This document shows, in pieces, positions 1 through 6,060 of a DNA stretch of 17,595 bases. Positions within the stretch are counted from its first letter, which is position 1. Every line of letters begins with the position of its first letter. The position numbers were made by a program, and so were the translations under genes. The DNA is from Candidatus Woesearchaeota archaeon (lineage in GTDB: Archaea; Nanobdellota; Nanobdellia; Woesearchaeales; ARS49), in the NCBI GenBank assembly GCA_016203265.1, contig JACQNB010000098.1, positions 1 to 17,595 on the forward strand, written 5' to 3'. Under the pieces are notes generated by a model, which ran no database searches, was not told the DNA's origin, and saw only the letters and a list, made by a program, of their open reading frames with translations.

Positions 1-90
1 GCCATAGGGTGTCGTCACCTGTTTTTCGGCGTGGTTCTGCAGGAGTTTCGGGTCGTCGAGTCCTGAGCCGCCGATGATGCCAATTTTCAT
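1..90 (-). CDS. mtnP: S-methyl-5'-thioadenosine phosphorylase, N-terminal 30 codons (runs off the window)
   Basis: Reading the minus strand from the ATG at 90-88 gives 30 codons beginning [17 protein letters not shown] and ending TPYG at the window edge. This closely follows the N-terminus of MTAP-type nucleoside phosphorylases (human MTAP has KIGIIGGTGLDDPEIL and, later, TPFG), including the glycine-rich phosphate-binding loop GGSGLDD. The family splits 5'-methylthioadenosine into adenine and 5-methylthioribose-1-phosphate in methionine and purine salvage; archaeal members may also accept inosine or guanosine. The ATG overlaps the TGA of the upstream glycosyltransferase in an ATGA junction, so the two are probably translationally coupled. 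Only the N-terminus is visible, so substrate preference cannot be judged. Confidence 0.88.
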   Translation of the reverse strand, partial: MKIGIIGGSGLDDPKLLQNHAEKQVTTPYG

Positions 91-1073
91 GCCAGCACCA
101 TGAAACGTTCCGCGTTTTTCTTGAGCACGGCATTCGTCGGAAACCGGCGCAATCCTGCCGAAAGTATTTTTTTGGCGTCGTCCTTCCGGTTTGCGTTCGC
201 GTACAATACCGCGAGGTTGTTCACGGCTTGCGGTGCGTTCGGGCTATCGGGATTGTGAATGAGGCTCTGCTCATACGCGTGCATGGCTCGCTCATTGTTG
301 CGCTGCTCAAGATGCACGTTCGCGATGCTGAACCAGACGTTCTTGTAGTTCGGGTCGATTTTTGCGGCGTGGTGATAGTACTCGAGCGCGCGGTCGAGCT
401 GCTTACGTTCTTGGCAGAACTGACCCGCCAAAAACAGCGCGCGCACATTGTCAGGATGTTCCGCGAGTTCCTTGAACACGAGCCAGCCATAATAGCGCAA
501 TTTGTGCTTGAGGTTGGTCGCGAAAAGAATGCCATAGTGGTGGATGACAAAAGGCGCTTCGGCAATCGTTCCTTTGGCCGCCTCGACCGATAGTTCGATC
601 ATCTCGTGCACCCGATTCGCATAACGGTAGCCTTTGTTACGGAACACGCGCGCGAGTTTTATCGAACGGTACGCAACGGATCCCTTCGTGATTTCGCTCG
701 GAGTGCAACTGATGCAGCCGAATCCTGCCTCTTTTACGTAATTGCGGATTTCCAGTTTGACCGCATCGGCAGTGGTGGTTTTCAGGAACTCACGCAGGTT
801 CGCGAAATCGTCTGCCGTGATGCGCTCGTCCGCATCAAGCACGAGAATCCATTCCTGCGTTGCGTGCTCGAGCGCGAGGTTCTTCGCTTTCGCGTAGTCA
901 TGCTCCCATGGCGTGCGATGCACGACGGCGCCTGCGGCCTCGGCAATCGCGATGCTGTCATCGGAACTGCCGGTGTCAACGACAATCAATTCGTCAACGA
1001 ACGGTTTTGCGGCAGCCAACGCGTCCTTGAGCCAGCCGGATTCGTCCTTGACAATCATGCAGAGGGAGAGCAT
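87..1073 (-). CDS. Family 2 glycosyltransferase with C-terminal TPR repeats
   Basis: The protein has 328 residues. Residues 1-100 form a GT-A fold of the GT2 'SunS/TPR' type: [11 protein letters not shown] at the N-terminus, [10 protein letters not shown] at 31-40, the [11 protein letters not shown] segment at 59-69, and the nucleotide-sugar/metal motif DADE at 80-83. A VHE motif follows at 155-157. Residues about 206-316 form three or so tetratricopeptide repeats (for example [15 protein letters not shown] and [14 protein letters not shown]). The family transfers a sugar from a nucleotide donor to a protein, lipid or glycan acceptor; the TPRs probably choose the acceptor. No signal peptide or membrane segment is visible, so it should act in the cytoplasm. 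A weak TATA-like stretch about 26 bases upstream suggests a leaderless transcript, though read-through from RNase J, 42 bases upstream, is also possible. Confidence 0.88.
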   Translation of the reverse strand: MLSLCMIVKDESGWLKDALAAAKPFVDELIVVDTGSSDDSIAIAEAAGAVVHRTPWEHDYAKAKNLALEHATQEWILVLDADERITADDFANLREFLKTTTADAVKLEIRNYVKEAGFGCISCTPSEITKGSVAYRSIKLARVFRNKGYRYANRVHEMIELSVEAAKGTIAEAPFVIHHYGILFATNLKHKLRYYGWLVFKELAEHPDNVRALFLAGQFCQERKQLDRALEYYHHAAKIDPNYKNVWFSIANVHLEQRNNERAMHAYEQSLIHNPDSPNAPQAVNNLAVLYANANRKDDAKKILSAGLRRFPTNAVLKKNAERFMVLA

Positions 1074-1094
1074 AAGAGGATGCGCACGGGCGCG

Positions 1095-1103
1095 TCTTAA
1101 AAA
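1095..1103 (-). promoter_or_regulatory. Weak TATA-like box for the glycosyltransferase gene
   Basis: On the minus strand the sequence TTTTTAAGA is centred 26 bases upstream of the ATG at 1073, the same spacing as other start codons in this window, which would give a leaderless mRNA. It lies just after the RNase J stop codon at 1116-1118. It is short and only moderately AT-rich, so this is a tentative call. Confidence 0.4.
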
Positions 1104-1115
1104 TGTTTCCAGAAA

Positions 1116-2477
1116 TCAGATGAGCTTCAACCGCTGCCCCGGACGGAGCACGTGCGCATGCTTCGGGGGCATGCCGCACTCGGCCCACAATTGCAGGAAG
1201 CTGTTGACCTTGTTCGGCTCGCTGTGCGTCGGAATGGCGTGCCGGGGCCGCGTGAGCTTGAGGAATTCACGGATGTCCTCGCGTGCGGCGTGGCCTGACA
1301 CGTGGATGTCCGTGTACAGGCGAATGCCTTGGTTTTGGAGTTCTCGGTCGATGGCCTTGCGGTAGCTGATGTTAGGCTCGACCGGAATGACGCTTGACGA
1401 GAAGATGACGTGGTCTTGGCTGTTGAACGAAAACGGCAGTTTGCCGAACGCCATGCGCGCGAGCATGCTCTTGGGTTCGCCTTGGTTGCCCGTGACGACG
1501 AGCAAGAATTTGTCCTTGCCGCGCTTCATGATTTCCTTGAACTTGCGCTTGACCTGGCTGCCGTACTTGACGATTTCGACGCCCGACTTCGAGAAGTTCA
1601 CGAGGTCGATGTCCTCAGCGGCCTGCACGTACTTGGAAAGGCTTCTGCCCAGGAATACGATCTTGCGTTTCGTCTGCTTGCCGAACTCGATGATGCTCTT
1701 CAGGCGCGCGATGTGGCTGCTGTACGTGGTGATAACGATGGCCTTGCCGCGGTTGTCGACGCCGAGCATCGCGTCGCGCAGCATTTCGCGGGCGATGACT
1801 TCCGACGGCATCTTGCCCGGCCGGTTGACATAGAGCGTATCGCAGATGACGAGCAGCACGCCCTTGTCGCCGAGCCGTTTCAGGGAGTCGTACTGCGGCG
1901 GTTTGCCGAGAATTGGGTTGTTGTCGAACTTGAAGTCGGTCGCATAGAGAATGACGCCATACTTGGTGTGCAACGCAATCATGACGCTTTGCGGGATGCT
2001 GTGCGTGACGTGCACGAACTCGACCGTGACGTTGGGCGTGAGTTTCATGATGCCGTTGGGGTTCAACGGATTGAGCTTGTTGCGCAGCTGGATTTTTTCG
2101 TCGCGGAGCACGATTTTCAGCAGGGAAATGCTGTACGGACTCGCGATGATGGGACAATCATAATTATTGGCGAGGAACGGGACTGCTCCGATGTGGTCCA
2201 GGTGCGCGTGCCCGACAAAGATGCCCTTGACGTTCTTGCGCCACGGCTTGATGCTGTTGTCGTCGGGGATCGCGCCGGCCTTGCGCAGCGCTTCCACGTT
2301 GAGCTTGCTCAAGTCGCCGGAGTCGTCTTCCGTGAACTTGATGTAGTTCGGCATGTGCAGGCCGATGTCGAAGATGAAGACCTCGTCGTCCACTCGCACG
2401 GCCGTCATGTTCTTGCCGACCTCTCCCGTGCCGCCGACGGGGACGACCTCGACGCCGGGCGGGAATTGCTGTTTCAT
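1116..2477 (-). CDS. rnj: Archaeal RNase J (beta-CASP metallo-beta-lactamase ribonuclease)
   Basis: The protein has 453 residues from the ATG at 2477-2475. The zinc-binding HxHxDH motif is HAHLDH at 90-95, with later ligands at H159 (VTHS), D181 (ATDFKFD), H396 (VSGHA) and H418 (THSE); the RNase J segment TGNQGEP is at 329-335. Archaeal RNase J is a 5'-to-3' exoribonuclease that prefers 5'-monophosphate RNA and acts in mRNA turnover and RNA maturation. The reading frame stays open for 41 codons upstream, but those codons lie over tRNA-Leu, so I start the protein at MKQQFPPGVEV, where family similarity begins. Only four bases separate this ATG from the tRNA 3' end, and there is no Shine-Dalgarno sequence or separate TATA box, so the mRNA is probably released by tRNA 3' processing. 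Confidence 0.93.
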   Translation of the reverse strand: MKQQFPPGVEVVPVGGTGEVGKNMTAVRVDDEVFIFDIGLHMPNYIKFTEDDSGDLSKLNVEALRKAGAIPDDNSIKPWRKNVKGIFVGHAHLDHIGAVPFLANNYDCPIIASPYSISLLKIVLRDEKIQLRNKLNPLNPNGIMKLTPNVTVEFVHVTHSIPQSVMIALHTKYGVILYATDFKFDNNPILGKPPQYDSLKRLGDKGVLLVICDTLYVNRPGKMPSEVIAREMLRDAMLGVDNRGKAIVITTYSSHIARLKSIIEFGKQTKRKIVFLGRSLSKYVQAAEDIDLVNFSKSGVEIVKYGSQVKRKFKEIMKRGKDKFLLVVTGNQGEPKSMLARMAFGKLPFSFNSQDHVIFSSSVIPVEPNISYRKAIDRELQNQGIRLYTDIHVSGHAAREDIREFLKLTRPRHAIPTHSEPNKVNSFLQLWAECGMPPKHAHVLRPGQRLKLI

Positions 2478-2481
2478 GCGA

Positions 2482-2564
2482 TGCGGGGAGCAGGATTCGA
2501 ACCTGCGAAGGCCTGAGCCATTCGCTCTTGAGGCGAACTCGTTTGACCGCTTCGATATCCCCGC
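2482..2564 (-). tRNA. tRNA-Leu (anticodon CAA)
   Basis: The minus strand folds into a complete class II tRNA of 83 bases including discriminator A. The acceptor stem is GCGGGGA/TCCCCGC. The D arm has a three-base-pair stem with GG in the loop. The anticodon stem TTCGC/GCGAA carries loop CTCAAGA (anticodon CAA, reading UUG). A long variable arm with a GGC/GCC stem identifies leucine, and the T arm is GCAGG-TTCGAAT-CCTGC. CCA is not encoded. There is no room for an intron. The RNase J start codon lies four bases beyond the 3' end. Confidence 0.95.
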
Positions 2565-2607
2565 GTAGCGCGGGGGCCGCAGAACGTATTCTGCGCGCAT
2601 CCCCGCG
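2559..2607 (-). other. Hairpins in the tRNA-Leu precursor leader, one competing with the acceptor stem
   Basis: On the minus strand CGCGGGG (2607-2601), CCCCGCG (2575-2569) and CGCGGGG (2565-2559) lie in series. The middle element can pair perfectly, seven base pairs, with either neighbour. The last copy is the 5' strand of the tRNA acceptor stem. Between the first two lies a strong hairpin, CGCAGAA-TACG-TTCTGCG (2595-2578). The two pairings exclude each other, so one leader fold frees the acceptor strand and the other hides it. The pairing is seen directly; any effect on RNase P is inference. Confidence 0.5.
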
Positions 2608-2633
2608 GAGATACGGAGAACGGCTGAAAGCCG

Positions 2634-2643
2634 CTTTTAAATG
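2634..2643 (-). promoter_or_regulatory. TATA box for the tRNA-Leu / RNase J transcript
   Basis: CATTTAAAAG on the minus strand would place transcription start near 2612, about 48 bases before the mature tRNA 5' end. It lies between the coiled-coil gene's stop codon at 2701 and the tRNA, and is the only AT-rich promoter-like element there. RNase J has no candidate box of its own, since the expected place is inside the tRNA. Confidence 0.55.
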
Positions 2644-2654
2644 TTATGCTCGGG

Positions 2655-2671
2655 AACAAAGAAGAAAAGAA
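2655..2671 (-). terminator. Possible T-rich terminator after the coiled-coil gene
   Basis: On the minus strand, downstream of the stop codon at 2701-2703, a pyrimidine run rich in T (TTCTTTTCTTCTTTG) ends just before the TATA box of the tRNA-Leu unit. Archaeal termination commonly uses such T-rich tracts without a hairpin. This is a weak, position-based call. Confidence 0.3.
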
Positions 2672-2700
2672 TGCCAGCAAGCGCCTTTTGGGACCGGGGA

Positions 2701-3177
2701 TCACTTGTGGCCGAAGTAGAACATCTTGTCGATGGCCACGTCGCCGGGCTGGAAATTGCCTTGGCGCGGGTGCGGCTGCTTCTCTTCCGCTTTGAGTGAC
2801 TTCTGCGTCTCCTGGACGACCTGCACGACTTTCGCCTTGGTGTCCTGGAACTTCTTGAGCTCGAACTTCATGCGCTCGATTTCCATGGCCAACGCCGAGA
2901 TCGTGTCTCGCATCGTCTGGAACTGTCCGTCGATCTTCTTGCTGTTCATATCCAAGAGCAGGTTCACGCGGCTCTCGATGAGCGCGCTGCCGGGTACTTG
3001 CACGGTTTCCACGTCGATTCCTCCTTTCTCGTTCTGCGTCAGCGTGACGACCTTCTTGGGCGCCTCGCCGACAATTTCCTGCGCCTGCTGGAACGCGTCC
3101 GGCGCCGTGGTGGCCATACCGTGCTTCTGCAGGTTTTTCATCAGTTCGTTGATTTTCGCGACGTCGTTCACGTTCAT
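2701..3177 (-). CDS. Coiled-coil protein of unknown function
   Basis: I do not recognise this 158-residue protein as a named family. Residues 65-135 are strongly helical with coiled-coil character (SRVNLLLDMNSKKIDGQFQTM, then MEIERMKFELKKFQDTK). A proline-rich linker follows, and the C-terminus VAIDKMFYFGHK looks like a short docking motif. There is no membrane segment, signal peptide or catalytic motif, so a cytoplasmic scaffold or adaptor is most likely. Its ATG overlaps the TGA of the zinc-protein gene upstream (ATGA), and that gene in turn is one base from the solenoid gene, so the three are probably co-transcribed and may work together. Confidence 0.75.
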   Translation of the reverse strand: MNVNDVAKINELMKNLQKHGMATTAPDAFQQAQEIVGEAPKKVVTLTQNEKGGIDVETVQVPGSALIESRVNLLLDMNSKKIDGQFQTMRDTISALAMEIERMKFELKKFQDTKAKVVQVVQETQKSLKAEEKQPHPRQGNFQPGDVAIDKMFYFGHK

Positions 3178-3431
3178 GGGCGCACCGTGCTGAAGTCAAA
3201 ATAGCCATCCTTGTCGATTCTTGGGGCAGATCTGCGTTCGGGAATGACGGGCGCGACTGGCTTGGTCTCGACGACCGGGATGCTCCGTCGCGGAGGTCCG
3301 AGCTGCTGAGCGCACTTTTCGCAGTAGACCTTCAGCCCTTCCTTGCGCGCGATGCAGAACTCGCACAGTCGCTTGCCGCACCACATGCAGCCGCCGACGA
3401 GTTCCTTGGTATGCTTGATGCACTTGTCCAT
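3174..3431 (-). CDS. Small B-box-like zinc-finger protein
   Basis: The protein has 85 residues. The N-terminal 40 carry closely spaced metal ligands: C4, H7, C15, C18, C23, C26, C37 and C40, in the pattern CxxH...CxxC....CxxC...CxxC, typical of B-box or related treble-clef zinc domains. Residues 44-75 are proline- and arginine-rich and probably disordered, and the tail reads YFDFSTVRP. No enzyme motif is present. It sits between the solenoid gene (one base away) and the coiled-coil gene (ATGA overlap), so protein-protein binding within that set is the likely role. The exact zinc-finger class is uncertain. Confidence 0.8.
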   Translation of the reverse strand: MDKCIKHTKELVGGCMWCGKRLCEFCIARKEGLKVYCEKCAQQLGPPRRSIPVVETKPVAPVIPERRSAPRIDKDGYFDFSTVRP

Positions 3432-3432
3432 G

Positions 3433-4221
3433 TTATTGTCGGAAGTTTTCCTTGATGAACTGCACCATCACGTTGTTGCCTGAGCTGGTGTATGCCTGCA
3501 GCGCCGTGCTGAGGAGTCCCTGACGTAGGCACGTGTCGCCGAGCAGGTTGAGCTTGTCCTTGTCTTCCGAGAGTTCGAAAGCCTTGGCCGCATACCCGAT
3601 CTGGTTGTCCTGCAACGCCTTGTCGCCGACGGACGCGAGCTTGACTTTGTTGCCGACGGCGGAGAAGACTTCGATGGCGTAGTCCCATTTGCCCTTTTCG
3701 AGGCAGTCCTCGCCTACTTTGACGAGCTTGTCAACGTTGCCCACGAGGCGAAAGGCCTTCACCGCGTCTGCGATCTTGCCGTCTTCGAGGCATTTGTTGC
3801 CGAGCTTGAGCAATTTGTCGGTGGCGTCTGCCAGACGATACGCATCGATGGCGTTGCCGAAAAGGCCGACGCGCTCATAGTCCGCGCCGATGGAGACGAG
3901 CTTGGATTTGTTGCCCGCGAGGATGAATGCCTTGATGGCTTCGGGCAGTTTGCCCTTGCGCGCGTACTCGTCGCCCATGGCGTTGAGCAGGCCGACGCGC
4001 ATCTCTTCCGTGAACATGCTGAGATTGACGTTGTCGAGGCCCTTGTCCATCAGGCTCGGGACGATGCGCTTGAAATTCTCGACGCTTTCGCTCTGCTTGA
4101 GCAATTCTGCGCTACTTTGGGCGAGCGCATTCACCATTTTTTTCATCACTATTTCGCCGTCGGCAACCATCGGTTTCACCTTCCTTTTGAAACTAAAATC
4201 CTCGATGGAATTGAGGGACAC
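3433..4221 (-). CDS. Alpha-solenoid (TPR-like) protein with exact 29-residue repeats
   Basis: The protein has 262 residues if it starts at GTG 4221. From residue 78 to 250 it is built of six helical repeats of the type KLxxLGxxCLExGxxxxAxxAFxxxGN. The conserved K-L pair recurs at residues 107, 136, 165, 194 and 223, an exact period of 29, shorter than the 34 of canonical TPRs. Such solenoids are binding scaffolds. It is the first gene of a tight three-gene block. The start is uncertain: a TATA-like GTATACTAAA 26 bases upstream fits a leaderless GTG start, but ATG 4170 (residue 18) follows the Shine-Dalgarno-like GGAAGGTGA, and a second TATA-like element at 4223-4234 would serve that start. 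No specific function can be assigned. Confidence 0.82.
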   Translation of the reverse strand: MSLNSIEDFSFKRKVKPMVADGEIVMKKMVNALAQSSAELLKQSESVENFKRIVPSLMDKGLDNVNLSMFTEEMRVGLLNAMGDEYARKGKLPEAIKAFILAGNKSKLVSIGADYERVGLFGNAIDAYRLADATDKLLKLGNKCLEDGKIADAVKAFRLVGNVDKLVKVGEDCLEKGKWDYAIEVFSAVGNKVKLASVGDKALQDNQIGYAAKAFELSEDKDKLNLLGDTCLRQGLLSTALQAYTSSGNNVMVQFIKENFRQ

Positions 4222-4241
4222 TCAATATATAAATGTTACGT

Positions 4242-4251
4242 TTTAGTATAC
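4242..4251 (-). promoter_or_regulatory. TATA-like box for the solenoid-zinc-coiled-coil operon
   Basis: GTATACTAAA on the minus strand is centred about 26 bases upstream of the GTG start at 4221. A second AT-rich element, CATTTATATATTG (4234-4222), lies closer and would instead produce a leader for the internal ATG at 4170. Both lie in the 81-base divergent gap with the gene at 4303. Confidence 0.5.
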
Positions 4252-4271
4252 TGGTAGGGAAAAAGAGAAAA

Positions 4272-4281
4272 GCTTAATAAG
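4272..4281 (+). promoter_or_regulatory. TATA-like box for the gene at 4303
   Basis: GCTTAATAAG is centred 26-27 bases upstream of the ATG at 4303, predicting a leaderless transcript divergent from the solenoid operon. Confidence 0.5.
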
Positions 4282-4302
4282 CTGAATTCGGGAAAAACCG
4301 GT

Positions 4303-4746
4303 ATGAACGCGCACGACTCGCTTGCGGAATGGACCGAACAGTACGTGCGCAACAAGGACTTGCTGACCAAGAGCATCGTCAACATCGTCCGTGAGGACGG
4401 CGGCTGGACGTTTGCCGTCATCAAGAAGGATTGCACGCAGCATTATCTGGTGATGCCGCACTTCGCGCCGGAAGACTTCCTGAAACGAATGAAACCGGAC
4501 ATCAACGGCGTGCTCGTCGTGCTGAACACGAAGCATAACTTGAGTCATGTCATCGAGCACTGGCAGGCGTTGACGCAGTTTCCGAAGCTCGCCATCATTT
4601 TCGCGAACCCGGACGCCTCCGGAGACAAGCGCTGGATGGTTTCCCCGCATACCCATGACAAAATAACGGAACGAAAGGCATTGCGCCGAGGGCTTGAGTC
4701 CTTGGCGATGACGGTTGCTGAGGTGGCACATGGATCAGAAACTTGA
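4303..4746 (+). CDS. Conserved-looking protein of unknown function
   Basis: The 147-residue protein is not recognisable to me. It is soluble, with alternating strand and helix segments: WTFAVIKKDCTQHYLVMPH (34-52), GVLVVLNTKHNLSHVIEHW (69-87) and FPKLAIIFANPD (93-104), then KRWMVSPHTHDKI. This pattern suggests a small alpha/beta domain; no classical catalytic or nucleotide-binding motif is evident. It has a TATA-like box 26 bases upstream. Its last 17 bases overlap the ATG of the next gene, a membrane-anchored coiled coil, so the two are probably an operon. Codon use matches its neighbours, which supports a real gene. Confidence 0.75.
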   Translation: MNAHDSLAEWTEQYVRNKDLLTKSIVNIVREDGGWTFAVIKKDCTQHYLVMPHFAPEDFLKRMKPDINGVLVVLNTKHNLSHVIEHWQALTQFPKLAIIFANPDASGDKRWMVSPHTHDKITERKALRRGLESLAMTVAEVAHGSET

Positions 4747-5227
4747 GGCGTATGTCCGCGCAGGAATGGCGAAGGGATTTAGCGAGACCTACATCGCGGA
4801 CGTGCTGCGGAGACACGGCCATCCGGAAGCGAACATCAGCGAGGCGTTCAGTCGCGTGCGTCCGGAGCCGAAACGCAACCACACATTGACCGCTTCCATG
4901 GCAGTGGGAGCATTGGCATTGCTCTTTGTCCTGTTGTTTCTCGGAACGACCGCGACTGATATTCCAACGGCTGCCGTGACGGGCAATGCCGTGAATGACC
5001 TGCAGGGCACCGTCGACAAAATCGCGCTATTGCAGACGCAGGTCGATGATCAGCAAGCCGAGCTCGATGCTGCACTGGAACGCGCAAACAACGCCGAACT
5101 TTCTTCAAAAGAAAAAGAAACGTTGCTGGCGGACCTCCAAGCGTATTACGGCGCCGTCAAGCACGAACGTGAGGAGACGCGGAATGCGTTGTTTGAGTTA
5201 TGGACGTTCCTGTTCAGCAAGCACTGA
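4730..5227 (+). CDS. Membrane-anchored coiled-coil protein with N-terminal helical domain
   Basis: The protein has 165 residues from ATG 4730, chosen because AGGTGG precedes it and the helical domain starts there. Residues 1-45 form a small helical unit (YVRAGMAKGFSETYIADVL, then HGHPEANISEAF) of a kind that recurs at the N-terminus of small DPANN membrane proteins. Basic residues KRNH precede one transmembrane helix (about 53-72, SMAVGALALLFVLLFLG). Residues 88-152 form a coiled coil on the far side of the membrane (TVDKIALLQTQVDDQQAELD). By the positive-inside rule the N-terminal domain is cytoplasmic and the coiled coil extracellular. The stop is 30 bases inside the convergent DUF488-like gene. 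Confidence 0.75.
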   Translation: MDQKLEAYVRAGMAKGFSETYIADVLRRHGHPEANISEAFSRVRPEPKRNHTLTASMAVGALALLFVLLFLGTTATDIPTAAVTGNAVNDLQGTVDKIALLQTQVDDQQAELDAALERANNAELSSKEKETLLADLQAYYGAVKHEREETRNALFELWTFLFSKH

Positions 5228-5623
5228 CGGCACATAAATCTTCACTTCCGGAACGAGTAATGCGCACTTCCTGACAAGAACCGGAAGCGTGCCCCGCGCA
5301 GGATTTGGTTCAAGACAAAGAAAAGTTATGTCCTCTGTACATCCGCGTTCTGCAAAGGACCGTGCTTCGTTTTCTGCAAGAGAAGTCTCCAGATGGGCAC
5401 GATAGCGTTGGCATAAGGTCTCCAAAGAGATGCGTTCTCGGAGATACGCATGAACCGCCGCAGGTGGAGGCGCTAACAGAGGGTTCCATGAATGGAACCT
5501 CTCTGCTTTCGCCCATTCGCGGATGGCACTATAACCATCATCATCAGTCAATCTGCTGGTGATGAAGACACGCAGTCCATCTTCGGGGTCGATGCCGTGA
5601 TAAATACATTTCATTCGTAACAT
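5198..5623 (-). CDS. DUF488-like protein
   Basis: The protein has 141 residues from ATG 5623. The N-terminal part DPEDGLRVFITSRLTDDDG, then AIREWAKAERFHSWNPLLAPP, followed by a CQRYRAHLE segment and the strand ITFLCLEPN, follows the order of DUF488 proteins (D-x-x-D-G-x-R-V, W-x-K near an LAP/LAPS block, then RYRAEL, then a T-L-x-C-x-E strand). The family's biochemical role is not established. An earlier in-frame ATG (5629) lies inside tRNA-Gly, and a third at 5614 is possible. ATG 5623 starts one base after the tRNA 3' end, so tRNA 3' processing would give an essentially leaderless mRNA; no other promoter is visible. The 3' end overlaps the convergent coiled-coil gene by 30 bases. Confidence 0.68.
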   Translation of the reverse strand: MLRMKCIYHGIDPEDGLRVFITSRLTDDDGYSAIREWAKAERFHSWNPLLAPPPAAVHAYLRERISLETLCQRYRAHLETSLAENEARSFAERGCTEDITFLCLEPNPARGTLPVLVRKCALLVPEVKIYVPSVLAEQERP

Positions 5624-5624
5624 A

Positions 5625-5695
5625 TGCACCGCCCGGGAATCGAACCCGGATCCGAAGCTTGGGAAGCTCCTATCCTACCATTGAACGAGCAGTGC
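5625..5695 (-). tRNA. tRNA-Gly (anticodon CCC)
   Basis: The minus strand folds into a 71-base tRNA. The acceptor stem is GCACTGC/GCGGTGC with one T-G pair and discriminator A. The D arm is GTTC-AATGGTA-GGAT. The anticodon stem GGAGC/GCTTC carries loop TTCCCAA (anticodon CCC, reading GGG). The T arm is CCGGG-TTCGATT-CCCGG. CCA is not encoded and there is no intron. The DUF488-like start codon begins one base beyond the 3' end. Confidence 0.94.
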
Positions 5696-5720
5696 GCCCA
5701 GAACAATGGCAAAAAAAGAG

Positions 5721-5730
5721 AGTATAAAAG
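5721..5730 (-). promoter_or_regulatory. TATA box for tRNA-Gly
   Basis: CTTTTATACT on the minus strand is centred 30 bases upstream of the mature tRNA-Gly 5' end, placing transcription start a few bases before the tRNA. It lies immediately after the PRC-barrel stop codon. Confidence 0.65.
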
Positions 5731-5731
5731 A

Positions 5732-6010
5732 TTACGCAGTCTCTTCGCCGTCTTCAGGCGAGTATGCCGGGACAGCAGAGCGCGCGATGATCATGATGTC
5801 GCCGACTGCCTTGACCAGCTGGTGGGGCACGACGACGCCTTTCGCGCTGCCGAGCACCTTGCTCAAGAACGAATTCTTGGTGGCTCGCACGCGCCAGCCG
5901 TAGACTTTCGTTGGCGTCAACATGGCTTCCTCGACGTCACCAAAGTAATCGCCAGAATCAGTGAAGACCTTCATATCGTAGGTCTCGTTCATTTTCTTCA
6001 TCTTCAACAT
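5732..6010 (-). CDS. PRC-barrel domain protein
   Basis: The 92-residue protein is one PRC-barrel: MKVFTDSGDYFGDVEEAML, then VYGWRVRAT, and GVVVPHQLVKAVGDIMIIA, ending in a short acidic tail. PRC-barrels are small all-beta domains found in RNA processing factors (RimM) and in stand-alone archaeal proteins often linked to cell division or RNA metabolism; the specific role here is unknown. ATG 6010 is chosen over the ATGs at residues 4 and 7 because a strong Shine-Dalgarno sequence, AAGGAGGTAG, lies just upstream. It shares a 71-base divergent region with the TraB-like gene and is one of the few genes here with a clear Shine-Dalgarno leader. Confidence 0.87.
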   Translation of the reverse strand: MLKMKKMNETYDMKVFTDSGDYFGDVEEAMLTPTKVYGWRVRATKNSFLSKVLGSAKGVVVPHQLVKAVGDIMIIARSAVPAYSPEDGEETA

Positions 6011-6016
6011 CGGGCT

Positions 6017-6024
6017 ACCTCCTT
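6017..6024 (-). promoter_or_regulatory. Strong Shine-Dalgarno sequence deciding the PRC-barrel start
   Basis: AAGGAGGT on the minus strand lies six bases upstream of ATG 6010. It contrasts with the leaderless starts that prevail in this window and selects the first of three closely spaced in-frame ATGs. Confidence 0.75.
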
Positions 6025-6050
6025 GCGGGTAGTTTCTTTGCCGTGCGTAA

Positions 6051-6060
6051 GTATTTAAAG
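6051..6060. promoter_or_regulatory. Shared palindromic TATA box of a divergent promoter
   Basis: GTATTTAAAG contains the palindrome TTTAAA and is the only TATA-like element in the 71-base gap between the PRC-barrel gene (minus) and the TraB-like gene (plus). On the plus strand its centre is 26 bases before ATG 6082 (leaderless). On the minus strand it would start transcription near 6031, giving a leader of about 20 bases with the Shine-Dalgarno sequence. BRE-like purine-rich bases flank both sides (GCGTAA left; CGCAAAAT on the opposite strand right). Confidence 0.6.

Noticed and set aside
1410..2516. Long open frame (368 codons) on the plus strand opposite RNase J
   Set aside because: It is a composition shadow: the minus-strand frame carries all RNase J motifs, while this one gives a low-complexity, charged sequence without recognisable domains and runs into tRNA-Leu.
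2478..2600. N-terminal extension of RNase J by 41 codons
   Set aside because: These codons lie over tRNA-Leu and its leader; similarity to RNase J starts at the ATG at 2477.
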